Shown: positions 34,454 through 41,709, numbered from the stretch's first letter. The stretch is DNA of 55,755 nt from an uncultured Clostridia bacterium (GCA_944358655.1 CALVRO010000009.1:1-55755); one strand, 5' to 3'. Numbers and translations: made by a program. Notes: a model not told the origin generated them from the letters alone.

Positions 34454-34486
34454 GCGCCGCGGCGGGAGTGCCTCCCGCCGCGGCGC
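34454..34486 (+). terminator. Left palindrome of the convergent RNA module
   Basis: GCGCCGCGGCGGGAG-TGC-CTCCCGCCGCGGCGC, a perfect 15-bp stem. It serves as plsY terminator and is nearly identical to 34890-34920. Confidence 0.7.
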
Positions 34487-34522
34487 ACAAAAAAGATATA
34501 TTTTTAATTTGCCGTACAATGA

Positions 34523-34551
34523 TTGACATATCGGCAATCACATGATAAAAT
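34523..34551 (+). promoter_or_regulatory. Promoter of candidate antitoxin RNA
   Basis: TTGACA (34523-34528), 17 bp, TAAAAT (34546-34551). Confidence 0.7.
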
Positions 34552-34556
34552 ATAAG

Positions 34557-34645
34557 AGCAACAGAGGGATGCGCCGTTCAGCGGTTGGCCCCGAGTGCGA
34601 TCAAATAACCGCCGAGACTACCACATACAGGGCGGTTATTTTTTT
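34557..34645 (+). ncRNA. Candidate small RNA opposite the peptide gene
   Basis: About 90 nt from the promoter above to the terminator AAATAACCGCC/GGCGGTTATTT (34603-34613/34631-34641) with T-run. It is complementary to the 3' end of the peptide mRNA. Its 5' end (GAGCAACA, GGATGC, GCGGTTGGCCCC) is a near copy of the 5' end of the convergent mRNA, as an inverted repeat in DNA. No open frame. This resembles type I toxin-antitoxin organisation, but no known family was recognised. Confidence 0.55.
34603..34645. terminator. Shared terminator of the convergent transcripts
   Basis: Perfect 11-bp stem with a 17-nt loop; T-run on the plus strand only, so it terminates the small RNA better than the mRNA. 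The peptide stop codon lies inside the stem. Confidence 0.75.
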
Positions 34646-34740
34646 ATGATTATGTAGATTTTGTCCTTTGTTACTCTGAAAGAGATGACAATGCCTTGCT
34701 CCACCAAACGGAGAAGAAGGCGCAGGAAATGCAAATCCAT
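34636..34740 (-). CDS. 34-residue basic/hydrophobic peptide, possible type I toxin
   Basis: Starts MDLHFLRLLLRLVEQ and ends KDKIYIIIKK, giving an amphipathic, strongly basic peptide with a Leu-rich N terminus. The Shine-Dalgarno AGGGGGTGAT, 4-5 nt before ATG, is among the strongest in the window. The mRNA would start near 34820 with an 80-nt structured leader and end across the antisense small RNA. Length, strong ribosome site, convergent antisense RNA and tight stop/terminator overlap fit small type I toxins, but the sequence is not a clear transmembrane helix and matches no toxin family I can name. It could instead be a leader peptide. Confidence 0.5.
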   Translation of the reverse strand: MDLHFLRLLLRLVEQGIVISFRVTKDKIYIIIKK

Positions 34741-34785
34741 ACAATCACCCCCTTTCAAGAAAATACTCATCATATTTCCCCGAAA

Positions 34786-34818
34786 GGGGCCAACCGCCTT
34801 GGGGCATCCGTGTTGCTC
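34786..34818 (-). repeat. Second arm of the inverted repeat, mRNA 5' leader
   Basis: Minus-strand sequence GAGCAACA...GGATGC...GCGGTTGGCCCC mirrors 34556-34592. It lies directly after the minus-strand transcription start. Confidence 0.7.
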
Positions 34819-34827
34819 CGTGATTTA

Positions 34828-34857
34828 ATAATAACATATCTATGGTGTGACGGTCAA
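34828..34857 (-). promoter_or_regulatory. Promoter of the peptide mRNA
   Basis: Reading the minus strand: TTGACC (34857-34852), 18 bp, TATTAT (34833-34828). Confidence 0.6.
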
Positions 34858-34889
34858 CAGATTTTATAAAATTCACCCTTAATATTTTA

Positions 34890-34920
34890 CGCCGCGGCGG
34901 GAGTTCCTCCCGCCGCGGCG
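34890..34920 (-). terminator. Right palindrome of the convergent RNA module
   Basis: CGCCGCGGCGGGAG-TTC-CTCCCGCCGCGGCG, 14-bp stem, nearly the same as 34454-34486. It lies downstream of the minus-strand membrane gene. Confidence 0.7.
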
Positions 34921-34967
34921 CATGTCTGTTCAGTTACCTTATTATCCCCGCTTTCGCGGCGGGTTTA

Positions 34968-35453
34968 TCATTTTTTGCCGTCCCCGCCGTCGGGCGAGTT
35001 CTCCTTCGAGCGTATGGCGTACTCCACGCTGCCGTTCTCGTCGAGTATGGCCTGCACAAAATCGTTGTACTGCCCGCTCTTTATCACGACGGCGATATAG
35101 CTGTCGTCCTTAAAGCTCACCCACAGCTTGTCGGTCTCCCTGTCGAGCACCACGGCCTCGATATTTTTTGCAGGATATCTGCTCTTTATCGGCCCGAAGG
35201 CGCAGGTCAGCAGTCCGTCGCCCACCTCGTAGCGGGAGGAGAGCAGTATCGCCGTCAGCAGTCCCGCGGCGGCTATGGTCACGGCGAACATCAGAATGTA
35301 TATCACCAGCGGCAGATAGGGGTTAACGGCGTGCGTAACGCCGTCGGAAATGCACACATACAAATTTATGCCGAAGCCCGCCGCGCACACGGCAAGGCCG
35401 GCGTATATCATTATGCGCGTCAGCCTCGGAAAGGCGTAGTCGAATTTTTTCAT
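34968..35453 (-). CDS. Membrane protein with PH-like C-terminal domain
   Basis: 161 residues from MKKFDYAFPRL. Two transmembrane segments near 13-33 and 46-72 are followed by a soluble beta-rich domain (about 80-150) containing YEVGDGLLTCAFGPIKSRYPAKNIEAVVL, similar to bacterial PH domains. Function unknown. The -10 TATAAT (35465-35460) ends 6 nt before ATG, so the transcript should be leaderless or nearly so. An upstream in-frame start would place the promoter inside the gene. Single gene, divergent from the hydratase. Confidence 0.75.
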   Translation of the reverse strand: MKKFDYAFPRLTRIMIYAGLAVCAAGFGINLYVCISDGVTHAVNPYLPLVIYILMFAVTIAAAGLLTAILLSSRYEVGDGLLTCAFGPIKSRYPAKNIEAVVLDRETDKLWVSFKDDSYIAVVIKSGQYNDFVQAILDENGSVEYAIRSKENSPDGGDGKK

Positions 35454-35459
35454 GCTCCC

Positions 35460-35488
35460 ATTATATACCCCTCCGACAAAAATAGCAA
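35460..35488 (-). promoter_or_regulatory. Promoter of PH-domain gene, near-leaderless
   Basis: Minus strand: TTGCTA (35488-35483), 17 bp, TATAAT (35465-35460), ATG at 35453. Confidence 0.6.
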
Positions 35489-35527
35489 CCTTTGCGGGCA
35501 CAATTTTTAATTTGCCGCGCTTAAGAC

Positions 35528-35556
35528 TTGAATAAATTTGAGTTATATAGTAGAAT
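35528..35556 (+). promoter_or_regulatory. Promoter of hydratase gene
   Basis: TTGAAT (35528-35533), 17 bp, TAGAAT (35551-35556). AAAAGGAGG follows at 35571-35579. Confidence 0.65.
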
Positions 35557-35587
35557 GTAGTCATTAACGCAAAAGGAGGCGGGGCAC

Positions 35588-37810
35588 ATGCTCAAACTCA
35601 TCAAGGGCGGCGTCTACTACACGGGCGGCAAACTCATAAAGGAAAATGTGGCGTTCATGCGCGAGGAACAGAAGAGGGAGGCCGTAAAGGGCACCATAGC
35701 CTATCGCATACTCAAGGCGCACAACGTGGGAGGGGAGGACGACCTCAAACTCAAATTCGACGCCCTCGCCTCGCACGACATAACCTATGTGGGCATCATC
35801 CAGACGGCCAAGGCCTCGGGTCTCGAGCGCTTTCCCGTGCCCTACACTCTGACAAACTGCCACAACTCGCTGTGCGCCGTCGGCGGCACGATAAACGAGG
35901 ACGACCACATGTTCGGCCTCTCCGCCGCAAAAAAATACGGCGGCAACTTCGTTCCGCCCCATCTTGCCGTAATTCACCAGTACATGCGCGAGATGCAGGC
36001 GGGCTGCGGAAAGATGATCCTCGGCTCGGACAGCCACACCCGCTACGGCGCCCTCGGCACCATGGCCGTGGGAGAGGGCGGGCCCGAGCTCGTAAAACAG
36101 CTCCTCGGCCAGACCTACGACGTCCCCCGCCCCAAGGTTATCGCCGTATATCTGAAGGGCAGGCTCAAAAAGGGAGTGGGCCCGCACGACGTGGCCATCG
36201 CCCTCGTCGGCGCCACCTTTAAAAAGGGCTTCGTAAAGAACTGCGTGCTCGAATTTGTCGGCCCGGGCATTGCCAACCTCTCCATGGATACGCGCAACGC
36301 CATCGACGTAATGACCACCGAAACGGCCTGCCTCTCCTCGATATGGGAGACCGACTCCCTTACGGAGGAATACTTTGTTCAGCACGGCAGGGAGGGCGAC
36401 TTCAAGCCCCTCCGTCCCGCCGACCCCGCCTACTACGACGGCGCCGTCGTTATCGATCTCTCCCGCATAGAGCCCATGATAGCTCTGCCCTTCCATCCCT
36501 CCAACGCCTTCACCCTGCGCGAGGTGATAGAGGATCCCCGCGGCATCCTCGGCGCGGTGGAGGAGGCGGGCAACAAGCTCAAGGGCGAGGGCAGGCCCTT
36601 CCGCCTTCTCGATAAAGTCCGCCCCGACGGCGTGCACGTCAGTCAGGGCATAATAGCCGGCTGTGCGGGCGGCTCGTATGAAAATATCGCCCGCGCCGCC
36701 GAAATACTCCGCGGCCGCAGCTGCGGCTTCGGCGAATTCTCGCTCTCGGTCTATCCCCAGAGTCAGCCCGTGTTCAAGTGCCTTGCCGACAACGGCTACG
36801 TTTCAACTCTCATGGACAGCGGCGCCGTGATAAAGACGGCCTTCTGCGGCCCCTGCTTCGGCGCGGGCGACACCCCCGCCGACAACGCCCTCTCCATCCG
36901 CCACACCACGCGCAACTTTGAAAACAGAGAGGGCTCCAAGCTCGGCGAAAAGCAGCTCGCCGCAGTCGCGCTCATGGACGCCTGCTCCATAGCCGCCACG
37001 GCGGCCAACGGCGGCGTGCTCACGCCCGGCACCGAGGCTTCGTTCAATTCCCGCATAAAGAAGTATTATTTCGACGCCGCCATCTACAAAAACCGCGTCT
37101 ACAGCGGCGCCATGAAGCCCGAAAAGGGCGCCGAGCTCGTCTACGGCAACAACATTGCCGACTGGCCCGAACAGCTCCCTCTCGGCCGCGACCTCCTGAT
37201 AAAGGTGGTGTCGGTAATTAACGACCCCGTCACTACCACCGACGAACTCATCCCCTCGGGTGAAACCTCGTCCTACCGCTCCAACCCCATGCGGCTGGCC
37301 GAGTTTGCCCTCTCCAGAAAGGATCCCGCCTACGTCGGCAGGGCCAAGGCCGTAAGGGCCGACGAGGAGGAGAGGAGAAGGGGCGGCCGCCTGCCCGAAG
37401 GCGTTTTGAAGGAGGTGGGCGATATCGTCCCCGCCGACGCCATGCTGGGCAGCTGCGTAGTGGCGAGAAAGCCGGGCGATGGCTCGGCCCGCGAACAGGC
37501 GGCCTCCTGCCAGCGCGTTCTTGGCGGCGTGGCAAACATCGCTTTGGAGTACGCCACCAAGCGCTACCGTTCCAACCTCATCAACTGGGGCATGCTCCCC
37601 CTTGTGGCCAAGTCCTTCAATTTCGGGGTGGGCGACTATGTGTATATATCCGACGTGCGCTCGCATATCGCCAAGGACGACCCCGTCATCCCCGCCAGGC
37701 ACATCTCGGGCGGAAAGGTAAAGGATATCTACCTCACGGTCGGCCCCATGACCGAGGAGGAGAAAAAGATAATCCTCTCGGGATGCCTTATAAACTACAA
37801 CAAAAAATAA
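35588..37810 (+). CDS. Aconitase-superfamily hydratase (YbhJ-like)
   Basis: 740 residues. The three likely [4Fe-4S] ligands are present: one Cys in GIIAGCAGGSYENI near 360 and two in FCGPCFGAG near 420-425. SDSHTRYGALGTMAVGEGG near 147-165 and the C-terminal swivel domain (MLPLVAKSFNFGVGDYV) match aconitase-fold enzymes. Proteins of this group are labelled hydratase because their substrate is unknown; classical aconitase motifs differ. It stands alone with its own promoter and a strong terminator, so context gives no pathway. A dehydratase for an unusual hydroxy acid is plausible. Confidence 0.85.
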   Translation: MLKLIKGGVYYTGGKLIKENVAFMREEQKREAVKGTIAYRILKAHNVGGEDDLKLKFDALASHDITYVGIIQTAKASGLERFPVPYTLTNCHNSLCAVGGTINEDDHMFGLSAAKKYGGNFVPPHLAVIHQYMREMQAGCGKMILGSDSHTRYGALGTMAVGEGGPELVKQLLGQTYDVPRPKVIAVYLKGRLKKGVGPHDVAIALVGATFKKGFVKNCVLEFVGPGIANLSMDTRNAIDVMTTETACLSSIWETDSLTEEYFVQHGREGDFKPLRPADPAYYDGAVVIDLSRIEPMIALPFHPSNAFTLREVIEDPRGILGAVEEAGNKLKGEGRPFRLLDKVRPDGVHVSQGIIAGCAGGSYENIARAAEILRGRSCGFGEFSLSVYPQSQPVFKCLADNGYVSTLMDSGAVIKTAFCGPCFGAGDTPADNALSIRHTTRNFENREGSKLGEKQLAAVALMDACSIAATAANGGVLTPGTEASFNSRIKKYYFDAAIYKNRVYSGAMKPEKGAELVYGNNIADWPEQLPLGRDLLIKVVSVINDPVTTTDELIPSGETSSYRSNPMRLAEFALSRKDPAYVGRAKAVRADEEERRRGGRLPEGVLKEVGDIVPADAMLGSCVVARKPGDGSAREQAASCQRVLGGVANIALEYATKRYRSNLINWGMLPLVAKSFNFGVGDYVYISDVRSHIAKDDPVIPARHISGGKVKDIYLTVGPMTEEEKKIILSGCLINYNKK

Positions 37811-37817
37811 TTTTTAA

Positions 37818-37850
37818 GGGGCGGGCGGCGCAAATTGCGCCGCCCGCCCC
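37818..37850 (+). terminator. 16-bp GC-rich hairpin after hydratase
   Basis: GGGGCGGGCGGCGCAA/TTGCGCCGCCCGCCCC, followed by an AT-rich stretch. Confidence 0.65.
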
Positions 37851-37879
37851 CTAAATTTTAAATTGCCCTAAAAAATTTC

Positions 37880-37908
37880 TTGCCACGCGCCTTTAAATGT
37901 GGTAAAGT
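37880..37908 (+). promoter_or_regulatory. Promoter of regulator/importer operon
   Basis: TTGCCA (37880-37885), 17 bp, TAAAGT (37903-37908). Transcription should start near 37915. Confidence 0.55.
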
Positions 37909-37914
37909 AATATA

Positions 37915-38032
37915 GCCTGAATCCAAAGGTACGCCTGAGGACGAAGGGAGCACAAAAAGCATCTTACCCGCGCGAAGATTTTTTGCGCGGCGCATTGCCT
38001 TTTCTCCCTCCCTCGGGCAGGGAGGTTTTTTT
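37915..38032 (+). promoter_or_regulatory. Riboswitch-like leader with SD-containing terminator
   Basis: A 118-nt leader ends in CCTCCCT-CGGGC-AGGGAGG (38007-38025) and seven T, after which the ATG follows at once. The 3' arm AGGGAGG is also the only Shine-Dalgarno, so the hairpin would block both elongation and initiation. AGGGAG at 37945-37950 can pair with CTCCCT at 38004-38009 and would compete with the terminator. Other stems: GGTA/TACC, and CCGCGC/GCGCGG around 37968-37990. No known riboswitch consensus (TPP, purine, SAM, cobalamin, ZTP, guanidine) was recognised. Confidence 0.6.
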
Positions 38033-38281
38033 ATGTCCGAAAACAGACTCGCCGTCCTCTCGCTCATTGTAAGCGACCGCGCCGAGAGCGCCGCCCTCAA
38101 CGCCGCGCTCTCCGACTTCGCCCCCTACATAGTCGGCCGCATGGGCGTGCCGTACAGGGAGAGGGGCGTTTCGGTGATCTGCGTCATAGTCGACGCCCCC
38201 GCCGAAAGCATCAACGCCCTCACGGGCAGGATAGGCATGCTGCGCGGCGTCACCGCCAAAACACTGATGAGCAAACTTTAA
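38033..38281 (+). CDS. TM1266-type iron-only hydrogenase system regulator
   Basis: 82 residues, an ACT-like fold. RLAVLSLIVSDR, APYIVGRMGVPYRERGVSVICVIVDAP and the C-terminal LTGRIGMLRGVTAKT are characteristic of the TM1266 family. Such proteins are often found near [FeFe]-hydrogenase maturation genes and are presumed regulators, though their ligand is unknown. Here no hydrogenase gene is nearby; instead it leads an ABC importer operon under the attenuator-like leader. Confidence 0.88.
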   Translation: MSENRLAVLSLIVSDRAESAALNAALSDFAPYIVGRMGVPYRERGVSVICVIVDAPAESINALTGRIGMLRGVTAKTLMSKL

Positions 38282-38321
38282 AATAAAATTGTAAGGAACG
38301 CCTTACATAAAGGAGCAAATA

Positions 38322-39329
38322 ATGAAAGCTTTTTCCAAAATAGTAATTTCCTGCGCCGCGGCCGCTGCCGCCGCGCTCACCCTTTCGGCCTGCGGCGACC
38401 CCGCCGCCGAGGGTGAGGTCAAAGTATATATGCCCGACGGCGCTCCCGCGCTCGCCTTGGCACAGCTTATGGCCGAGGAGCCCGACCTCGGCCGCGAGGT
38501 AAGCTACAACGTCGTCGACGCCTCGGCCGTGCAGACCTATGTGTCGGACGGCACCGCCGATATCTGCGTGCTGCCCGTCAATGCGGCCGCAAAGGTGGCG
38601 GGCGACGGGGAGGAGTACACCATGCTCGGCGTGGTGACGCACGGCAACCTCTTCATGCTCGCCTCTCCCGAGGAGGCGGCCATATCTTCTTCTGAGGAGC
38701 TCACAACGCTCGTCGGCAAAACGGTGGGCTGCATCCAGCTTCAAAGCTTCGTGGGTACGGTTATCAAGGCAATCCTTACCGATAACGGAATTCCTTACCA
38801 AGTCATACAGGACAGCTCCGAGGGCGACGCCGACAAAGTCAACCTCGTAAACATAGCCAACCCCGCAAACGAAATTTCGCCCTCGGCGCCCTTCGACTAC
38901 ATGATAGCCGCCGAGCCCGTCGTCACCGCCAAGACCAAGAGCGGCGCTTTAAAGGTCGCGGGCGACCTGCAACAGCTTTACGGCGGCGGTGGATATCCTC
39001 AGGCCGTGATGGTGGCCAAAAATTCGCTCATTCAAAGCGACGGCGAGTTTATCTCCGACTTCATCGATGAGGTGGAGGGCAGCGCGGAGTGGATACTCTC
39101 CGCCGACCCCTCCGTAATTGCCGAGGCCGTTAACGGACACGGCGGCGCAAACACGCTCAATGCAAACAATCTGACGGCCGACACCGTGCGGCGCTGCGCC
39201 ATTTCATTCACGATCGCAGCCTCCGCCCGCGACGATGTGCTTGCCTTTATACAAAAGTACAACGCCGTCACCTCGGACAGTCTTACCCTATCGGACAGCT
39301 TCTTCTATGGCTATGAGGCAGAGCAGTAA
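38322..39329 (+). CDS. NMT1/THI5-like ABC transporter substrate-binding lipoprotein
   Basis: 335 residues. Signal peptide with lipobox LSAC, Cys near 24. The mature domain begins VKVYMPDGAPALALAQLM and has the NMT1/SsuA-like layout used for thiamine precursors, sulfonates, nitrate or similar small molecules. AAGGAG lies 6 nt before ATG. A small hairpin TGTAAGG/CCTTACA (38290-38307) separates it from the regulator. Substrate undetermined; a thiamine-pyrimidine or related cofactor precursor is possible. Confidence 0.85.
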   Translation: MKAFSKIVISCAAAAAAALTLSACGDPAAEGEVKVYMPDGAPALALAQLMAEEPDLGREVSYNVVDASAVQTYVSDGTADICVLPVNAAAKVAGDGEEYTMLGVVTHGNLFMLASPEEAAISSSEELTTLVGKTVGCIQLQSFVGTVIKAILTDNGIPYQVIQDSSEGDADKVNLVNIANPANEISPSAPFDYMIAAEPVVTAKTKSGALKVAGDLQQLYGGGGYPQAVMVAKNSLIQSDGEFISDFIDEVEGSAEWILSADPSVIAEAVNGHGGANTLNANNLTADTVRRCAISFTIAASARDDVLAFIQKYNAVTSDSLTLSDSFFYGYEAEQ

Positions 39330-40095
39330 GGGAGTGCGGGGCGTCAGTTCTCTCGTCGCCTCGCTTGCCGCCGTCGGCTGCATGTGGCTGGCGTGGTTTG
39401 TCGCATGGGCGGCCGTGGGCGATCCCTACGTCGTTCCGCCCGTCGGCGAGACGGTCGGGGAGATATTCGCGCTCTTCGGCTCGGCCGACTATTGGCTGGC
39501 CTTCGGCATGACGCTTTCCCGCGCGGCGGCCGCGTGGGCGCTCTCCTGCGCAGTCGCCCTCGCGCTTGCCGCCCTCTCGGCGGTATGGGGGCCTCTACGC
39601 GCCTTTTTGTCGGCCTTTGTGGCCGTCATGCGCACGCTGCCCGTAATGGCCGTCACGCTCATGCTGCTCATCTGGTCGTCGCGTACGGCGGCGCCGATAA
39701 TTGTCGCCTCGCTGACTCTCGTCCCCATAACCTACGCCCAGTTCATGGCCGCGTACGACGGTATCGATTGCCGCCTCGTCGAAATGGCCGCCGTCTATCG
39801 GCTGCCGCCCTCCGTCAGGCTGTTCAAGATCTATCTCCCGCAGGCGCTGCCACCCGTGCTCGCACAGGCGGGAGCCAACCTCTCGCTCTCCCTCAAGGTG
39901 GTCATCTCGGCCGAAGTGCTCAGCAGCACCTTCCGCTCCCTCGGCGGAATGATAAGCGAGGCCAACATGTTCCTGCGCACCTCGCAGATGTTCGCACTGA
40001 CCGTCACCGTGCTTGCGGCGGGCGGACTGATAGAGTGGCTGTTCTCCCGTTTAAAACTTATAACGGCAAAGTGGAGCGGGGAGGAGCAAGCATGA
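39307..40095 (+). CDS. ABC transporter permease (SsuC/ThiX-like)
   Basis: About 262 residues from ATG at 39307 (ATG 39313 possible), overlapping the binding-protein gene by 23 bp. Six transmembrane segments and the binding-protein-dependent loop around LVEMAAVYRLPPSVRLFKIYLPQALPPVLAQAG, which contacts the ATPase. WLAWFVAWAAVGDPYVVPPVGETV at the N terminus is typical of this subfamily. Confidence 0.9.
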   Translation: MAMRQSSKGVRGVSSLVASLAAVGCMWLAWFVAWAAVGDPYVVPPVGETVGEIFALFGSADYWLAFGMTLSRAAAAWALSCAVALALAALSAVWGPLRAFLSAFVAVMRTLPVMAVTLMLLIWSSRTAAPIIVASLTLVPITYAQFMAAYDGIDCRLVEMAAVYRLPPSVRLFKIYLPQALPPVLAQAGANLSLSLKVVISAEVLSSTFRSLGGMISEANMFLRTSQMFALTVTVLAAGGLIEWLFSRLKLITAKWSGEEQA

Positions 40096-40748
40096 AGCTT
40101 ACAAACATAGTCAAGCGTTACCCCGGCTGCACGGTGTTCGAAAATTTCAGCCTCGATATCGCCGAGGGCGAGGTCACCTGCCTTCTCGGCCCCAGCGGCG
40201 CCGGCAAGACCACTCTTTTAAACATAATCGCGGGCCTCACCCCCTGCGAGGGCCAAGTGCCCGCAGTCGCGTGTTCGTATATCTTCCAGCAGCCCCGCCT
40301 CGTGCCCAACCTCACGGTGCGCGGCAATCTCCGCCTCGTCTGCATGGACGGGTCGGCCATAGCCGCCATGCTGGGCAGAGTGGGGCTGTCGGACAAGGCC
40401 TCGGCCTATCCCAAAACGCTGTCGGGCGGACAGGCCCGCCGCGTGGCCATAGCCCGCGCCTTTCTCTACCCCGCCCCCGTCGTGCTGATGGACGAGCCCT
40501 TCACCTCGCTCGACCTCGCTTTAAAGCTCGACATGATGAACGCCTTCGCCGCGGCAAGGGAGGGCGACGGCCGCACGGCCGTGTTCGTCACTCACGACGT
40601 CGACGAGGCGCTCTACCTCGCCGACAGAATAGTCGTGCTCGCGGCGGGCCGCGTCGTGCTCGACAGGCCCAACCCGCGCGGCTCGGCCTTCGGCGCTCAA
40701 AGCGCCCTGCGCGAAGAGCTCGTGTCCTGCCTGCTCTCTTTGCGATGA
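40092..40748 (+). CDS. ABC transporter ATP-binding protein (SsuB/ThiZ-like)
   Basis: 218 residues, overlapping the permease stop by 4 bp (ATGA). Walker A GPSGAGKTT near 34-42, signature LSGGQARRVAIARA near 115-128, Walker B VVLMDEPFTSLD near 135-146, and switch His in VTHDVDEAL. It energises the importer. Rather short in the segment between Walker A and signature. Terminated at 40765-40806. Confidence 0.93.
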   Translation: MKLTNIVKRYPGCTVFENFSLDIAEGEVTCLLGPSGAGKTTLLNIIAGLTPCEGQVPAVACSYIFQQPRLVPNLTVRGNLRLVCMDGSAIAAMLGRVGLSDKASAYPKTLSGGQARRVAIARAFLYPAPVVLMDEPFTSLDLALKLDMMNAFAAAREGDGRTAVFVTHDVDEALYLADRIVVLAAGRVVLDRPNPRGSAFGAQSALREELVSCLLSLR

Positions 40749-40764
40749 TCTTTAAATAAGTCAA

Positions 40765-40806
40765 GCCCGCCCGCGCGGCCTTCAGTCCGCGCGGGCGGGC
40801 AGTTTT
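40765..40806 (+). terminator. Intrinsic terminator of importer operon
   Basis: GCCCGCCCGCGCGG pairs with CCGCGCGGGCGGGC, then AGTTTTT. Confidence 0.75.
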
Positions 40807-40954
40807 TGTGCGCGGGAACCGTTTAAAAGGGGTACGGCGGCAAAATGACGCCCTCGGCGCGGGCAATTTCGGCGCGGGGGAGGGTGTGTGGAGAGGGCGC
40901 GAAAAAAAATGTAAAAATTTTGTCGGCAAATTTTTAAAAAATCTCCTCTAAACA

Positions 40955-40984
40955 TTTACTTTTGCCGCGCTTGTGTGCTATAAT
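40955..40984 (+). promoter_or_regulatory. Promoter of purine cluster
   Basis: TTTACT (40955-40960), 18 bp, TATAAT (40979-40984). The AT-rich stretch upstream (40895-40950) has A- and T-runs that could be a regulator site. Confidence 0.65.
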
Positions 40985-40991
40985 TTATATA

Positions 40992-41090
40992 GGGTATTTT
41001 TCGCGATACCCGCCCCGCCGCGCGGCCGCGCGGCCCCGCGATACATAAAATACGGCGCGGACAGGCCTTAAAAAGGCCCCCCGCCGCACA
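40992..41090 (+). other. GC-rich structured leader of purE
   Basis: Successive hairpins: GGGTAT/ATACCC (40992-41011), a GCCGCGCGGC-type palindrome (about 41017-41036) and GGCCTT/AAGGCC. No purine riboswitch core (such as GTTTCTACC) is present. Role unknown. Confidence 0.4.
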
Positions 41091-41109
41091 CAAGCAAACA
41101 GGAGATTTT

Positions 41110-41607
41110 ATGCCAAAGGTAGCAGTTTTAATGGGCTCCAAGTCCGATTTCCCCGTAGTCAAACCCGCCGTAACCGCCCTCAAGAGGATGGGCGTGGAGG
41201 CCGAAGTGCACGTCATCTCCGCGCACAGAACGCCCGAAGAGGCGCACGCCTTCGCGGCCTCGGCCAAGGATGACGGCATCGAGGTCATCATCTGCGCTGC
41301 GGGCAAGGCCGCCCACCTCGGCGGAGTTATCGCCGCCTACACCACGCTGCCCGTCATAGGTCTGCCCGTCAAAACGGACATGATGGGCGGGCTCGACAGC
41401 CTCTTGTCCATAGTCCAGATGCCCTCGGGCATCCCCGTGGCCACCGTCGGAGTCAACGGCGGCGAAAACGCAGGCCTTCTGGCCGCGCAGATCCTCGGCA
41501 TAAAGTATCCCTCGGTGGCTGAGTCGCTCGCCCGCTACAAGGCGGACATGCGCGCAAAGATAAATGCCGACGACGCCGCTTTAAGGGATGAGATCGCCGA
41601 CCTTTAA
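41110..41607 (+). CDS. purE: N5-carboxyaminoimidazole ribonucleotide mutase PurE
   Basis: 165 residues. MGSKSDFPVV at 10-19, SAHRTPEEAHAF near 39-50 and GKAAHLGGVIAAYTTLPVIGLPV define class I or II PurE active sites. It makes CAIR for inosinate synthesis. purK is not in the window. CAGGAG lies before ATG. First gene of the purine cluster. Confidence 0.96.
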   Translation: MPKVAVLMGSKSDFPVVKPAVTALKRMGVEAEVHVISAHRTPEEAHAFAASAKDDGIEVIICAAGKAAHLGGVIAAYTTLPVIGLPVKTDMMGGLDSLLSIVQMPSGIPVATVGVNGGENAGLLAAQILGIKYPSVAESLARYKADMRAKINADDAALRDEIADL

Positions 41608-41709
41608 GGCCCGTCCCCGTCCCGCAGCCCGTCTGCGGGCATTTGTTTTGCCGCGGGCGATATTCCCCCGCGGCCCTCAACTCGAGTTAAATTTTTAAGG
41701 AGATATATA

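Noticed and set aside
37915-38032. TPP riboswitch at the importer operon
   Set aside because: CCTGAGG superficially resembles part of the TPP core but the CTGAGA and ACCTGA segments are not present in order.
40749-41109. Purine or PRPP riboswitch before purE
   Set aside because: The conserved cores of these classes are absent; only GC-rich hairpins are seen.
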